Positions 15,503 through 22,559 of a stretch of 22,559 nt of DNA are shown here, one piece after another. The DNA is from JBPBPI01 sp050954885 (GTDB lineage: Bacteria; Pseudomonadota; Alphaproteobacteria; Caedimonadales; Caedimonadaceae), in NCBI GenBank assembly GCA_050954885.1, contig JBPBPI010000077.1:1-22559 (forward strand), given 5' to 3'. The stretch's first letter is position 1, and each line of letters opens with the position of its first letter. The translations under genes were made by a program, and so were the position numbers. Below the pieces are notes generated by a model that was given only the letters and a program-made list of their open reading frames with translations, searched no databases and had not been told where the DNA came from.

Positions 15503-15961
15503 CTATTTTTGATCTATATCTTTTCCCAAAACAGGTTGTCCCTCTTGCTCATGATCGCGATCAAAAACAAGTGTCTTTCCATAAATTAGTTGGATCCAGC
15601 TTGGATATGTGTAAGCCGTTCCTTTATTATGATCAATAATTGCGCCGACTCCACCACCAAAGAGAATATTACCGGCCATACCTTGATTAGCTCTAGAGAT
15701 AATACGACCATTGGCATCAGGTTTTGAAGGATATTGACAATTAATATCTAAATCTTCCCCGGAACGACGAACACTTGTTGTCTCTCCTGAAAGAAAATGT
15801 GCTTTTCCATAATTATTTGACAAAGTACAACGCGCACCTTTTATGGTTTCTCCTTCAACCGTTTTAGTCTCAATTTTTATGGGATGCGTCGTTTCATTTA
15901 CAATAGATGCGCATCCGCATAATATGGTAGACAATACAGTAAATGTTACAATAGGATGCAT
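15503..15961 (-). CDS. Small outer-membrane-type lipoprotein, unknown function
   Basis: A 152-residue predicted lipoprotein. The signal sequence ends in the lipobox LCGC with the lipidated cysteine at residue 17, followed by ASIVNETTHPIKIETKTV. This C-A-S-I-V-N-x-T-T-x start, the paired cysteines around C45 and C75, the VRRSGEDLDINC segment and the glycine-rich GMAGNILFGGGVGAIID stretch recall a family of small bacterial lipoproteins of unknown function. Ser after the lipidated Cys-Ala does not signal inner-membrane retention, so an outer-membrane location is likely. An AAGAGA element lies about 6 bases before the ATG. A weak promoter may lie at 16091-16117 (TTGACG and TTTAAT with a short spacer). 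The neighbour upstream is on the same strand, 191 bases away. Confidence 0.65.
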   Translation of the reverse strand: MHPIVTFTVLSTILCGCASIVNETTHPIKIETKTVEGETIKGARCTLSNNYGKAHFLSGETTSVRRSGEDLDINCQYPSKPDANGRIISRANQGMAGNILFGGGVGAIIDHNKGTAYTYPSWIQLIYGKTLVFDRDHEQEGQPVLGKDIDQK

Positions 15962-16152
15962 AGGTTCTCTTTTATTTATACAAATATTTTAGTTGTGAAT
16001 GATATAAAGTGAAACGTTCAAATCTACAATTAAGATTTCTTGCTAAACTAATAAGCTAGATTTAAAAATTTAACTTTTCTCATAAATTTAATTAAACAAT
16101 TTTTAACACAACGTCAAGAAATATAAGATCAAAGACTAATTTTTTGAATATT

Positions 16153-16980
16153 TTATTTTGGAAAAACACGATTAACGGTTTTTTTGACTTCTTCATGGGC
16201 TGTATTTAGTAAAGGCTCACCATGAGCAGTTAAAAGATGTTGAAAATTTAAATTTTTAAGAAGACTATTGAAATCAGCAGCCTTAGTATGCGTGGCTTTA
16301 AGCCAGATAGATGAAATGTTTGCAGGTTTCACAAGTCCTTGATTGTGAAATGATTGAGCAGTTTCAGAACTATAAAAAGCGTCTGTAGATGTTATGTTTT
16401 GGATGCTATCACAGGAAATAAGAATTCCTCCTTCGCGTTTAATGTGCAAAATACCTTCAGGAAACGTTGAGGTTTCAAAAACAAACAAGGTACAATCCGG
16501 AAAAGGCATAATGCCTTCTGGTGTTAACTCTCGATCAGACTTAAGACTACTTTCATAAGTCATCCCTTTTAAAGTCCAAAGCTGAGCGTCTGGATATTGA
16601 TGGCGATAAAAAGCATCGTCTCGACCATGAAATTCGCCAATTCTGACAATATGAGCGACATTTCCAAGAAGATCTAATTTTCTAAGACCTTCTTCATCCA
16701 ATCTAACAGTATTGATCAAAGTTAGCTCAGAACCATGACGTATAATGGTCATATTGCGACTTGTTTGAATATCAACACCCTCATGATGTATTTTATTGGT
16801 CCCTGTTACAAAAAATATATTTGGAAAGATCTTTTGTATATTGCTGTGTGGCCAAGCAGGTGTAAATTGAACCGGTTGTGGAAGAGTCATATGCGTTGCT
16901 TTTGTTTGATTAATATAAAAAATTACAATAAATACCTTAAAAAATATAAAAATGTACTTTTTAGTGTCTATCAATAACAT
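16153..16980 (-). CDS. Exported metallo-beta-lactamase-fold-like protein
   Basis: A 275-residue protein. An N-terminal hydrophobic segment (about 9-28, then QTKA-TH) looks like a signal peptide or anchor. The rest resembles MBL-fold proteins of the DUF4336-like kind: NMTIIRHGSELTLINTVRL (77-95, early beta strands), IGEFHGRDDAFYRHQYPDAQLW (114-135, given around H118, D121, D122, H127), GGILISCDSIQNI (184-196) and LLTAHGEPLLN near the C-terminus. The classical HxHxDH zinc motif is absent and HGRDDAFYRH takes its place, so hydrolase activity is unproven. No clear ribosome-binding site precedes the ATG at 16980. An ATG at residue 31 is possible but would remove the signal. It is in line with the UDG gene upstream, 75 bases away, and is noticeably AT-rich. 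Confidence 0.55.
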   Translation of the reverse strand: MLLIDTKKYIFIFFKVFIVIFYINQTKATHMTLPQPVQFTPAWPHSNIQKIFPNIFFVTGTNKIHHEGVDIQTSRNMTIIRHGSELTLINTVRLDEEGLRKLDLLGNVAHIVRIGEFHGRDDAFYRHQYPDAQLWTLKGMTYESSLKSDRELTPEGIMPFPDCTLFVFETSTFPEGILHIKREGGILISCDSIQNITSTDAFYSSETAQSFHNQGLVKPANISSIWLKATHTKAADFNSLLKNLNFQHLLTAHGEPLLNTAHEEVKKTVNRVFPK

Positions 16981-17020
16981 TTTATTAAAACTTTTATAAA
17001 AATTTAAAATTAAATGGCTA

Positions 17021-17045
17021 TAAATTTTATCAAATATAAAATTTA
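17021..17045 (-). terminator. AT-only hairpin after the UDG gene
   Basis: TAAATTTTAT (17021-17030) and ATAAAATTTA (17036-17045) form a perfect 10-bp stem with a 5-base loop, 10 bases beyond the UDG stop. The flank on the minus strand is T-containing but broken. All pairs are A-T, so it is a weak terminator or an mRNA 3' hairpin. Confidence 0.35.
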
Positions 17046-17055
17046 ATAACGAATA

Positions 17056-17877
17056 TTATTCTTCAAGCTTATGTTTAAGGTTCAAAAGATCAAGCCAGAC
17101 AAATTTCTTTTGACCTGGGGATCTTAAAAGATAAGCCGGATGAAAAGTAGCCAATGCTTGAATGGGTTTTTCAAGGCCAGGTGTTTGATAAGGCTGCCAC
17201 TTACCGCGCAATTTGACAATGCCTTCGGTGGTCTTGAGCAAAGTCTTTGCCGCCGTTCCACCGACCAGAATTAAAAATTCAGGGGCAATGAGTTCAATAT
17301 GCCGTTCAATAAAAGGATAACACATGGCAGTTTCTTGGGTGGTGGGCAGACGATTCCCAGGCGGACGCCAAGGAATAATGTTGCTGATATACATTTTTGT
17401 CCGGTCCAAATTAATGGTAGCAAAGGCCCGATCCAACAATTGTCCACTGACGCCCACAAAGGGCAGGCCTTGTCGGTCTTCATCGGCACCTGGTGCTTCA
17501 CCAACCACCATAACGCGTGCCTTAGGGTTGCCATCGGCAAAAACAAAATTTGTCGCTGTCTTTTTTAAATCACATCCGTCAAAATTTTCAAAAATGGTGC
17601 GCAACTCATCGATGGTTTTGGCACTTTGGGCCAAGGCGCGTGCCTGATCAATAGTTGATTGCAGAGAAAGAATCTTGGGTGTCTCTGCTTGAGGTTGATC
17701 CCAAAACAAACTTGAGTCATCTGTATCTTCTTTTTTTCGCGTTGGCATTTTTAAGGTATTTTCCTTGAAAGTTAATTTGTTGGTAGGGCCGCAAGACACA
17801 ACGGCGTCAACACCTATTTCTTGTTGAAATTGTAGGATTTTTAAGGCTTGTTGTCGAGAATAAACTACCTTTACCAA
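17056..17877 (-). CDS. Uracil-DNA glycosylase, family 4-like
   Basis: A 273-residue DNA repair enzyme that excises uracil from DNA. The catalytic core has VVGEAPGADEDRQGLPFVG (123-142) followed by SGQLLDR, NIIPWRPPGNR (166-176), and HPAYLLRSP (246-254), the motifs of family 4/5-type glycosylases. Of the four cysteines that hold the 4Fe-4S cluster in classical family 4 enzymes, only the equivalents C102 and C186 are present; F99 and W170 stand at the other two places. The N-terminal QQALKILQFQQEIGVDA helix matches alphaproteobacterial homologues and supports the TTG start at 17877, which overlaps aroK by 7 bases. Residues 45-65 are a polar linker. Co-transcription with the AroK-like gene is likely. 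Confidence 0.82.
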   Translation of the reverse strand: MVKVVYSRQQALKILQFQQEIGVDAVVSCGPTNKLTFKENTLKMPTRKKEDTDDSSLFWDQPQAETPKILSLQSTIDQARALAQSAKTIDELRTIFENFDGCDLKKTATNFVFADGNPKARVMVVGEAPGADEDRQGLPFVGVSGQLLDRAFATINLDRTKMYISNIIPWRPPGNRLPTTQETAMCYPFIERHIELIAPEFLILVGGTAAKTLLKTTEGIVKLRGKWQPYQTPGLEKPIQALATFHPAYLLRSPGQKKFVWLDLLNLKHKLEE

Positions 17878-18410
17878 AAACGTGTGACCAATTCATCAAT
17901 AATTTTGTCAACGGTTAAATCGGCACCTTGTTGATCACATTCAATTTGAATATCGGCTTGAGCATAGATGGGATAATATTCGGCAATCAATTGTTCTAAG
18001 ATTTCTTGCTTGTTGCCTTTTTCTAATTGAGGCCGGTGAGAACGTCGCTCAACCCGTGGAAAGATGGTCTCAATTGAGGCAATGAGCCAAACAGTATAGG
18101 ATTTTTCTCGTATGACGTCACGTGTCTCAGGGTTGATAAAGGCTTCAACACCCGTTGATAGGATATGGGGCCTTTCCGATAAAAGGCGCGTAATCACACG
18201 ACGTTCAGTATCTTTGAAGGCTTGTTCGCCGTACCATTCATAGATATTGGCAACCGTTTGACCGGCCGCACTTTCAACTTCTTGATCTGAATCTCGGAAC
18301 AGAACTCCCAATTGTTTGGCAAGCTTTCGCCCAACACTGGTTTTTCCAACTCCCATCATGCCGATAAGTGTAATTGTTTTTGGCAGTATAATAAGACGCG
18401 ATGTACTCAT
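17871..18410 (-). CDS. aroK: Shikimate kinase family protein with altered substrate site
   Basis: A 179-residue P-loop kinase of the AroK fold; shikimate kinase phosphorylates shikimate in aromatic amino acid synthesis. The P-loop GMMGVGKTS (17-25), the D40-x-D42 pair in FRDSDQEVE, the helix FKDTERRVITRLL and the lid RRSHRPQL (122-129) identify the family, and the length is normal. The substrate side is unusual. The conserved TGGG segment reads TGVEAF (G87, V88, E89), the usual FRD arginine is K66, and the usual E-R-x-P arginine near the end is Y145. Those positions contact shikimate in known structures, so activity on shikimate is doubtful. The ATG at 18410 has AGGGA unusually close. It is followed by the overlapping UDG gene. 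Confidence 0.78.
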   Translation of the reverse strand: MSTSRLIILPKTITLIGMMGVGKTSVGRKLAKQLGVLFRDSDQEVESAAGQTVANIYEWYGEQAFKDTERRVITRLLSERPHILSTGVEAFINPETRDVIREKSYTVWLIASIETIFPRVERRSHRPQLEKGNKQEILEQLIAEYYPIYAQADIQIECDQQGADLTVDKIIDELVTRFW

Positions 18411-18474
18411 TTCCCTAAATCAAATCCTTATCTTTAATGTGTGCGAAACAATCCTCAGAAGCCCAAAAAAATAA

Positions 18475-18502
18475 TGGATTCCTCTCTCTGTTATCGTATA
18501 CT
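18475..18502 (+). promoter_or_regulatory. Possible promoter of the small membrane protein gene
   Basis: TATACT at 18497-18502 is a near-consensus -10 element 33 bases before the start of the 55-residue gene. TGGATT at 18475-18480 is a poor -35 at 16 bases. It lies in the spacer divergent from aroK, where a promoter is expected. Confidence 0.3.
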
Positions 18503-18534
18503 GTGGCACGAGATGCAAGAGGGAGAAATACAAC

Positions 18535-18702
18535 ATGCGCGTATCTTTAAAAGTTTTGTGGGCAACGGTGGGCGTTGTCATGCTGACAATCATTGTTATT
18601 TTGTCCCTGTGGGACGTTCCAGCGCCTCAAACAGAGATCCAAAAAAATATTCCTATCGATCATTTATTTGGCAAAGGAACTTTGGCAAATCAATCAAAAT
18701 AA
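18535..18702 (+). CDS. Small single-pass membrane protein, 55 residues
   Basis: A short gene read from ATG 18535 to TAA 18700-18702: MRVSLKVLWATVGVVMLTII continuing VILSLWDVPAPQTEIQKNIP and ending LFGKGTLANQSK. It has a basic N-terminus, a transmembrane helix at about 6-25 and then a WDVPAP-x-T-x-x-x-K-x-IP segment. I believe this pattern recurs in small uncharacterised alphaproteobacterial proteins. GGGAG at 18521-18525 lies 9 bases before the start, and TATACT lies further upstream. The strong ribosome-binding site, promoter position, coherent topology and downstream terminator make it a real gene although it is short. It is divergent from the AroK-like gene. Function is unknown; it is probably an inner-membrane protein with a short periplasmic tail. 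Confidence 0.72.
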   Translation: MRVSLKVLWATVGVVMLTIIVILSLWDVPAPQTEIQKNIPIDHLFGKGTLANQSK

Positions 18703-18740
18703 ATATTTGTAGACGTATATTTTTACCATAATTTTTGAAA

Positions 18741-18768
18741 AAGTAGATTAAGTTTTTAATCTATTTTT
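18741..18768. terminator. Bidirectional intrinsic terminator
   Basis: TAGATTAA (18744-18751) pairs with TTAATCTA (18756-18763) around a GTTT loop, and the stem extends by three more pairs including one G-T. TTTTT follows on the plus strand (18764-18768) and a run complementary to GAAAAAG follows on the minus strand. It serves the small membrane protein gene and the coiled-coil gene at once; the stop codon of the latter (18761-18763) is part of the stem. Confidence 0.7.
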
Positions 18769-20824
18769 CAAGTTTATTTTGTTTTTGTGAAAGTAACTTA
18801 ATCATTTGATATAAATCATGGATTTCTGTTTCTTGATTTAAAAGGTTTTTATTCAATTCATCAATTTTTATATTTTGGTTTAAAGCTATGGCGTGATTAT
18901 TCTCCAGCAAGAAACAAGTTTCTGCGTTTTCTTGTAGAAGTTTTTGATTAGATTTTAATGTTTCTTGTAATTTATGATTTAAATTACTATTATTTCTAAA
19001 AAGAAATTCAGCTACTTTATTTAACCTTAAATACTCTGGTGTATTTGTCACAGGCAATTGGCTATCAAGTCCTGCTTGTAAATTTTCTAACTTTATTTTT
19101 AATTTTTCATTTTGTTGAATTAGTTTCTTGTTTTTATTCTCTAATTCTTGTTTTTCATTTGTTTCTTTAAAAAGAAAAGCTAGAGATTTATCACATTCTT
19201 TTGTCTTTTGTTTAAAACAAGATTGTAATTCTTGAAATTCAGTTGTCATTTTCGATTGATTTTGCTCAAGGGAAAAAATTCTTTCTTGAAATGTTTTATT
19301 TTGTAATTGAAATGAGATTAATTCTTGTTTAAGTTTTCTTTTATTTTCAATAAAATAACGTTGAGATTTTTGAAATTTTGAAATTGTTTGTTGGTCCTTA
19401 GTTACTCGTTTTTGTAATTTGTCTTTTTCCATTCTTAATTGTTCTAATTGAGTTTTTAATTCATCTTTGCTGGGTTGCTCTTGATCAATGTCATGCGTTA
19501 ATATTGTTATTTTTTTATTAAATTTTTCTAGTTCAATAATTTTTTTCTTGTCTTCATCTTGTTCGTTTTTTAAATCATCGAACTGTTTTTGTAATTCATT
19601 TATTTCTGTTTTCGCTTGTTTAAGTTGATCGCGTAATTTTCTATTATTATAAATGTTATTAAGTTGATCTCTAGTCTTTGTTGCTTGAGATATTTGGTCT
19701 TCGATTGTTTTGATTTCTATTTGAAGATTTTCAAGTTCTACCTTCACCCTTTCTTTTTGTTCATTTAGTTTTTTAAAACAAATCTCTTTTTGATTAGCAA
19801 TTTCTCTTATTTTATTTCGATGTGTTTTTTCAAGATTTTTCTTTTCTTGTTCTTTTTGGTCAATTTGATTGCGTAAAGTTGCCAAAGACTCATTCGTTTT
19901 TTGATCAATACTATTCAAAACATTTAATGGATTTAAATTTGTCTGGGTTTGTTGCTTCACAGAAGGCTTAAAGTTTTTAAGGCGTTCTCTTTCCCATAGA
20001 CTAAATTTAGTTTTTTTGACATAAGCTTGATAGTCATCATCACATTTTAAAATAAATTCTTCCATGTGTATTAAATTAAGTAGAACTTCTGTCATCACGT
20101 AGCGATAATCAGCAGGATTATTGATTTTTTTGCTACAATTTAAAAGAAAAAGAAAATTTTGATAAACAATACTAAATAAATTTTCTTCTATACCTTTGAA
20201 ATAATCTTCTTCATTTTTATTGGTTTCTTCTTTGATATATTTTTTAAAATCGGTGAGTGTTGGTTTTTGTAATAAACTTCTTACTTTCAATTGATCTAAA
20301 AAATTTTGATGTTTTCTTAAAATATGATCATAATCTGCTAAATGATTGAAATCTTCAATTTTTAAAAGCGGCATATAGATTACACCTTTGATGAATTTTT
20401 CAACCCATCTTAAATAACTATTGTAAATATTCTCAAGAACATCTTTTTGATGTGCATAAACAGTGTGCGGTGTTATTAGATAATTTTCGTGTTTTCTACC
20501 TTCTTCATATCCACGCATCCATGACTGAAGATCAAGAGCAGATTGAGATGAAGATGAATCTGGTGTTTGATTTGAATTTAATGCAAGACGTGCTTGGATT
20601 TCAGAATTTTTTTCTTCAGATATTTCAAAATTATATGACCTAGAATTGGACATAAGTATTTGTTTTTCTTTTGGTAAAGAAGTCTCAGATCTTTGTAAGA
20701 ATTCAACGCTAAAAGGTTGATAACTTGGAATTGATCTTCCTGGTGCTTTTTCGTCCAGATCAGAAGTATACCCTTTTAGGGTCAAAAATCCCAGTAAACA
20801 TATGATATATAAATAAAAATTCAT
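18761..20824 (-). CDS. Exported coiled-coil protein, paralogue A
   Basis: A 687-residue protein that I do not recognise as a named family. A signal peptide is evident (MNFYLYIICLLGFLTLKGYT, cleavage near residue 20-21). A polar, Ser/Gln-rich stretch runs to about 100, then a helical domain at about 120-270 that is shared with the neighbouring protein (LKVRSLLQKPTLTDFKKYI, then KKINNPADYRYVMTEVLLNL). From about 308 to 680 it is an almost unbroken coiled coil of Lys/Glu/Gln/Asn heptads. Cysteines are few. I set the start at ATG 20824, while a GTG at 20839 would add five residues; neither has a clear ribosome-binding site. It follows paralogue B by about 80 bases on the same strand, probably in one transcript. 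A periplasmic, surface or secreted role is inferred. Generic SMC-like similarity would come from the coiled coil alone. Confidence 0.7.
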   Translation of the reverse strand: MNFYLYIICLLGFLTLKGYTSDLDEKAPGRSIPSYQPFSVEFLQRSETSLPKEKQILMSNSRSYNFEISEEKNSEIQARLALNSNQTPDSSSSQSALDLQSWMRGYEEGRKHENYLITPHTVYAHQKDVLENIYNSYLRWVEKFIKGVIYMPLLKIEDFNHLADYDHILRKHQNFLDQLKVRSLLQKPTLTDFKKYIKEETNKNEEDYFKGIEENLFSIVYQNFLFLLNCSKKINNPADYRYVMTEVLLNLIHMEEFILKCDDDYQAYVKKTKFSLWERERLKNFKPSVKQQTQTNLNPLNVLNSIDQKTNESLATLRNQIDQKEQEKKNLEKTHRNKIREIANQKEICFKKLNEQKERVKVELENLQIEIKTIEDQISQATKTRDQLNNIYNNRKLRDQLKQAKTEINELQKQFDDLKNEQDEDKKKIIELEKFNKKITILTHDIDQEQPSKDELKTQLEQLRMEKDKLQKRVTKDQQTISKFQKSQRYFIENKRKLKQELISFQLQNKTFQERIFSLEQNQSKMTTEFQELQSCFKQKTKECDKSLAFLFKETNEKQELENKNKKLIQQNEKLKIKLENLQAGLDSQLPVTNTPEYLRLNKVAEFLFRNNSNLNHKLQETLKSNQKLLQENAETCFLLENNHAIALNQNIKIDELNKNLLNQETEIHDLYQMIKLLSQKQNKLEK

Positions 20825-20905
20825 TAAATAAACAAGCACCTATTTGGTCAATATGGCGATTTATTATCACCTTTTGAATAAATTTTATAGAAAATTTTAA
20901 TCAAT

Positions 20906-22559
20906 TTATTGGTGATCAAAATTTTGATATGGATTTAAAAAGGGAGTTTGAGGATGCTTGTAAGAAGGAGACGGAACATATCTGTTATACACATGCCCTA
21001 ATGTTTTAGAATAAACTTGATTTTCTTGTTTTATTTCCTCAAGTTTATCCCTTGCTTGCGCCAGTTTAAAACGAAGAATAGTATTGTCATAACCATAATT
21101 TTGCATTGATGTTTCTTCTGACAAAGATTCAGATGATACTTTAATTGTGGACTGAAGTTTTAATTGTGCCAATTCTTGTTTTAAGTTCTGATTTTCTGTT
21201 TGTAACTCTTGATTTGAATTTTGAGAAATGTGATAATCGGTTAAAAGTCTTTGATATTCTTGATATGATAAATCTGCCTTTTTGGTTGCTAGATTTTTTT
21301 CATTTTTCAAAATGTCAATTTTTTCTTTTGCATCATGAATCCAACATGATTTTTCTTCTAAAGTTTTTTTTAAATGTTTTTCTTGAGCTTGCCACTTTCT
21401 TTGACTTTTCTGAAAACTTTCAAGAGTTTTTTGTTGCTGATTTCTTTCATTTGTTACTTCTTTTAGTTGATTTTGAGCGTCTTTAAGCTGTTCTGTAAGT
21501 TGTTTTTCTTTTTCTAAATCGTTGTATTGTTTTTGATTTAAGAGGTTTGCTTTACTCGATTGTGCTTGATTTTTTTGACGTTTTGCTTGTTTTTTTTGAT
21601 TTTTTGATTTCTTGTCATAGTCAGCTTTTATTTCTTTAATTTTAGCTTCATATTGTTCTGTTAACAGATTCATCGACATATGATGTGCATGAGATTCAGA
21701 AAAAGTTTTGGCATTTGATGCGTTTTTATATCGATTAAATTCATCTGTATTTTGATAATTATCAGCCAAAAATTTTTCGTACTCCATATCAATTTCGACA
21801 GCTATTTTAAGAAAATTGAGGATAATATCCAAGAATTGATGAGAAAAATATTCATAATCTAAAGGACTATTAATTTGTCTTAAAAATGTTATTATCAATA
21901 GAACTTCATCTTCATAAAATTTCTTAAGCCAAGAATTTTCTTCTAAAAATCTTGATTTAAATCTGGTTTGAAAATTTTTTAAATTAATTACATTTGGCTT
22001 TTCAAGCAACGGTCTTCTTTTCAATTCACCGATTACGATGGTCAGGTCATCTATATATTTACTTTTAACAAGTAACTCTTGAAAGGCAAGCAAATCAACA
22101 CCTTGTGTCATATCAATAATAGATGTTAACCATAAAGTGTATTTTTTAAATTCTTCTATCGATCTTTCGATTAAGAATATACCGTCGATCACAGTTACAA
22201 TTTTTTTGTTGCTTGAATTTTCCTCAAAAGAAATGTCTTCTAAGTCTACAGCTGCTTGGATGACTTTTCCAAACATAGCCACATCAGAATCGTCATTTGG
22301 CTTCTTATCTCTTTGAGCCAAAACCGTTGGATAAATATTTTCAAAAATCATAGAATGTGGCTTGAACGCTGTTGCTTTTTCTAATGTTGCGCTGTTATCT
22401 TCTTCCATTTTTTGGTTAAGTTCGGCGAGATGACGAAAACCATTACTTTCGTTTATTTGGCTTATAGCTGATTGACGTAATGATTTGTCTTTGATATTTT
22501 GAGTGAATGAGTTACGGATATAGCATAGATTTAAGGGAACGTGTTCTGTTTTATATTGA
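20906..22559 (-). CDS. Coiled-coil protein, paralogue B, 5' end outside window
   Basis: The reading frame is open from the stop at 20906-20908 to the right edge, so the gene continues beyond the window; about 550 residues are visible. Between the edge and the first ATG (22408) there is neither a stop nor an ATG, GTG or TTG, and the translation there (KTEHVPLNLCYIRNSFTQNI and onward to RHLAELNQK) looks like protein. Numbering from that internal Met, a helical domain at about 66-220 aligns with paralogue A: RRPLLEKPNVINLKNFQ and RQINSPLDYEYFSHQFLDII match A's RSLLQKPTLTDFKKYI and KKINNPADYRYVMTEVLLNL. A coiled coil at about 247-405 and a second short one near 440-470 follow. It ends in a Pro/Tyr-rich tail (YVPSPSYKHPQTPFLNPYQN). 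Whether it carries a signal peptide cannot be seen. Function is unknown. Confidence 0.68.
   Translation of the reverse strand, partial: QYKTEHVPLNLCYIRNSFTQNIKDKSLRQSAISQINESNGFRHLAELNQKMEEDNSATLEKATAFKPHSMIFENIYPTVLAQRDKKPNDDSDVAMFGKVIQAAVDLEDISFEENSSNKKIVTVIDGIFLIERSIEEFKKYTLWLTSIIDMTQGVDLLAFQELLVKSKYIDDLTIVIGELKRRPLLEKPNVINLKNFQTRFKSRFLEENSWLKKFYEDEVLLIITFLRQINSPLDYEYFSHQFLDIILNFLKIAVEIDMEYEKFLADNYQNTDEFNRYKNASNAKTFSESHAHHMSMNLLTEQYEAKIKEIKADYDKKSKNQKKQAKRQKNQAQSSKANLLNQKQYNDLEKEKQLTEQLKDAQNQLKEVTNERNQQQKTLESFQKSQRKWQAQEKHLKKTLEEKSCWIHDAKEKIDILKNEKNLATKKADLSYQEYQRLLTDYHISQNSNQELQTENQNLKQELAQLKLQSTIKVSSESLSEETSMQNYGYDNTILRFKLAQARDKLEEIKQENQVYSKTLGHVYNRYVPSPSYKHPQTPFLNPYQNFDHQ

Noticed and set aside
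18441..18731. 96-codon plus-strand frame divergent from aroK
   Set aside because: No ribosome-binding site, no signal or domain, and it overlaps in another frame the better supported 55-residue gene at 18535-18702.
18761..20824. Reading coiled-coil paralogue A as an SMC or chromosome-segregation ATPase
   Set aside because: No Walker A or ABC signature, and it has a signal peptide. Similarity would come from coiled-coil composition only.
20824..20855. TTGACC and TTTAAT with a 17-base spacer just before the coiled-coil paralogue A gene
   Set aside because: The -10 would overlap the ATG at 20824, so transcription would start inside the gene with no suitable later start. Probably chance in AT-rich DNA.

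Overview
The window looks like a chromosomal segment of a low-GC alphaproteobacterium. Several things point that way: the pepA-holC-ndk cluster, the DUF2066 / CDP-alcohol phosphatidyltransferase / AI-2E transporter / HdaA cluster, an RNase E with an acidic insertion splitting its S1 domain and a Trp-Trp C-terminus, and an alphaproteobacterial-type family 4 uracil-DNA glycosylase. The AT-rich DNA and the LRR and large exported coiled-coil genes among housekeeping genes suggest an intracellular or protist-associated lineage such as Holosporales/Paracaedibacter-like bacteria. That placement is inference from the sequence.

Layout. 1-1087: a leucine-rich-repeat gene that looks like the surviving 3' part of a longer, decayed gene. 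1088-7433: rpmG on the minus strand, then a tight plus-strand run of pepA, holC, ndk, a secreted DUF2066 protein, a phosphatidyltransferase, an AI-2E/PerM-type permease and an Hda-like DnaA relative. 7495-8202: an exported beta-repeat protein. 8212-12182 (minus): rne followed, with a 4-base overlap, by a periplasmic M48 metalloprotease with TPRs (BepA-like). 12183-12713: a 531-base divergent spacer rich in short repeats. 12714-15278: mrcA (PBP1A). 15397-15459: a strong 18-bp hairpin. 15503-18410 (minus): a small lipoprotein, an exported metallo-beta-lactamase-fold-like protein, a family 4-type UDG and an AroK-like kinase (the last two overlapping). 18535-18702: a 55-residue membrane protein. 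18761-22559 (minus): two adjacent paralogous proteins with a shared helical domain and long coiled coils, the upstream one running off the window edge.

How the genes fit together. The core supplies envelope functions (PBP1A, BepA-like protease, phospholipid synthesis), replication control and repair (HolC, HdaA, UDG), nucleotide balance (Ndk) and RNA decay (RNase E). The accessory genes (LRR protein, beta-repeat protein, lipoprotein, coiled-coil pair) are visibly more AT-rich than their core neighbours and are mostly predicted to be exported.

The most noteworthy points are: an AroK-family protein with an intact P-loop but an altered shikimate pocket; the paired coiled-coil paralogues of unknown function; the exact 27-residue LRR array with in-phase decay upstream; the UDG lacking two canonical Fe-S cysteines; and the repeat-bearing rne/mrcA spacer. 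No tRNA, rRNA, CRISPR array or transposase gene was seen.
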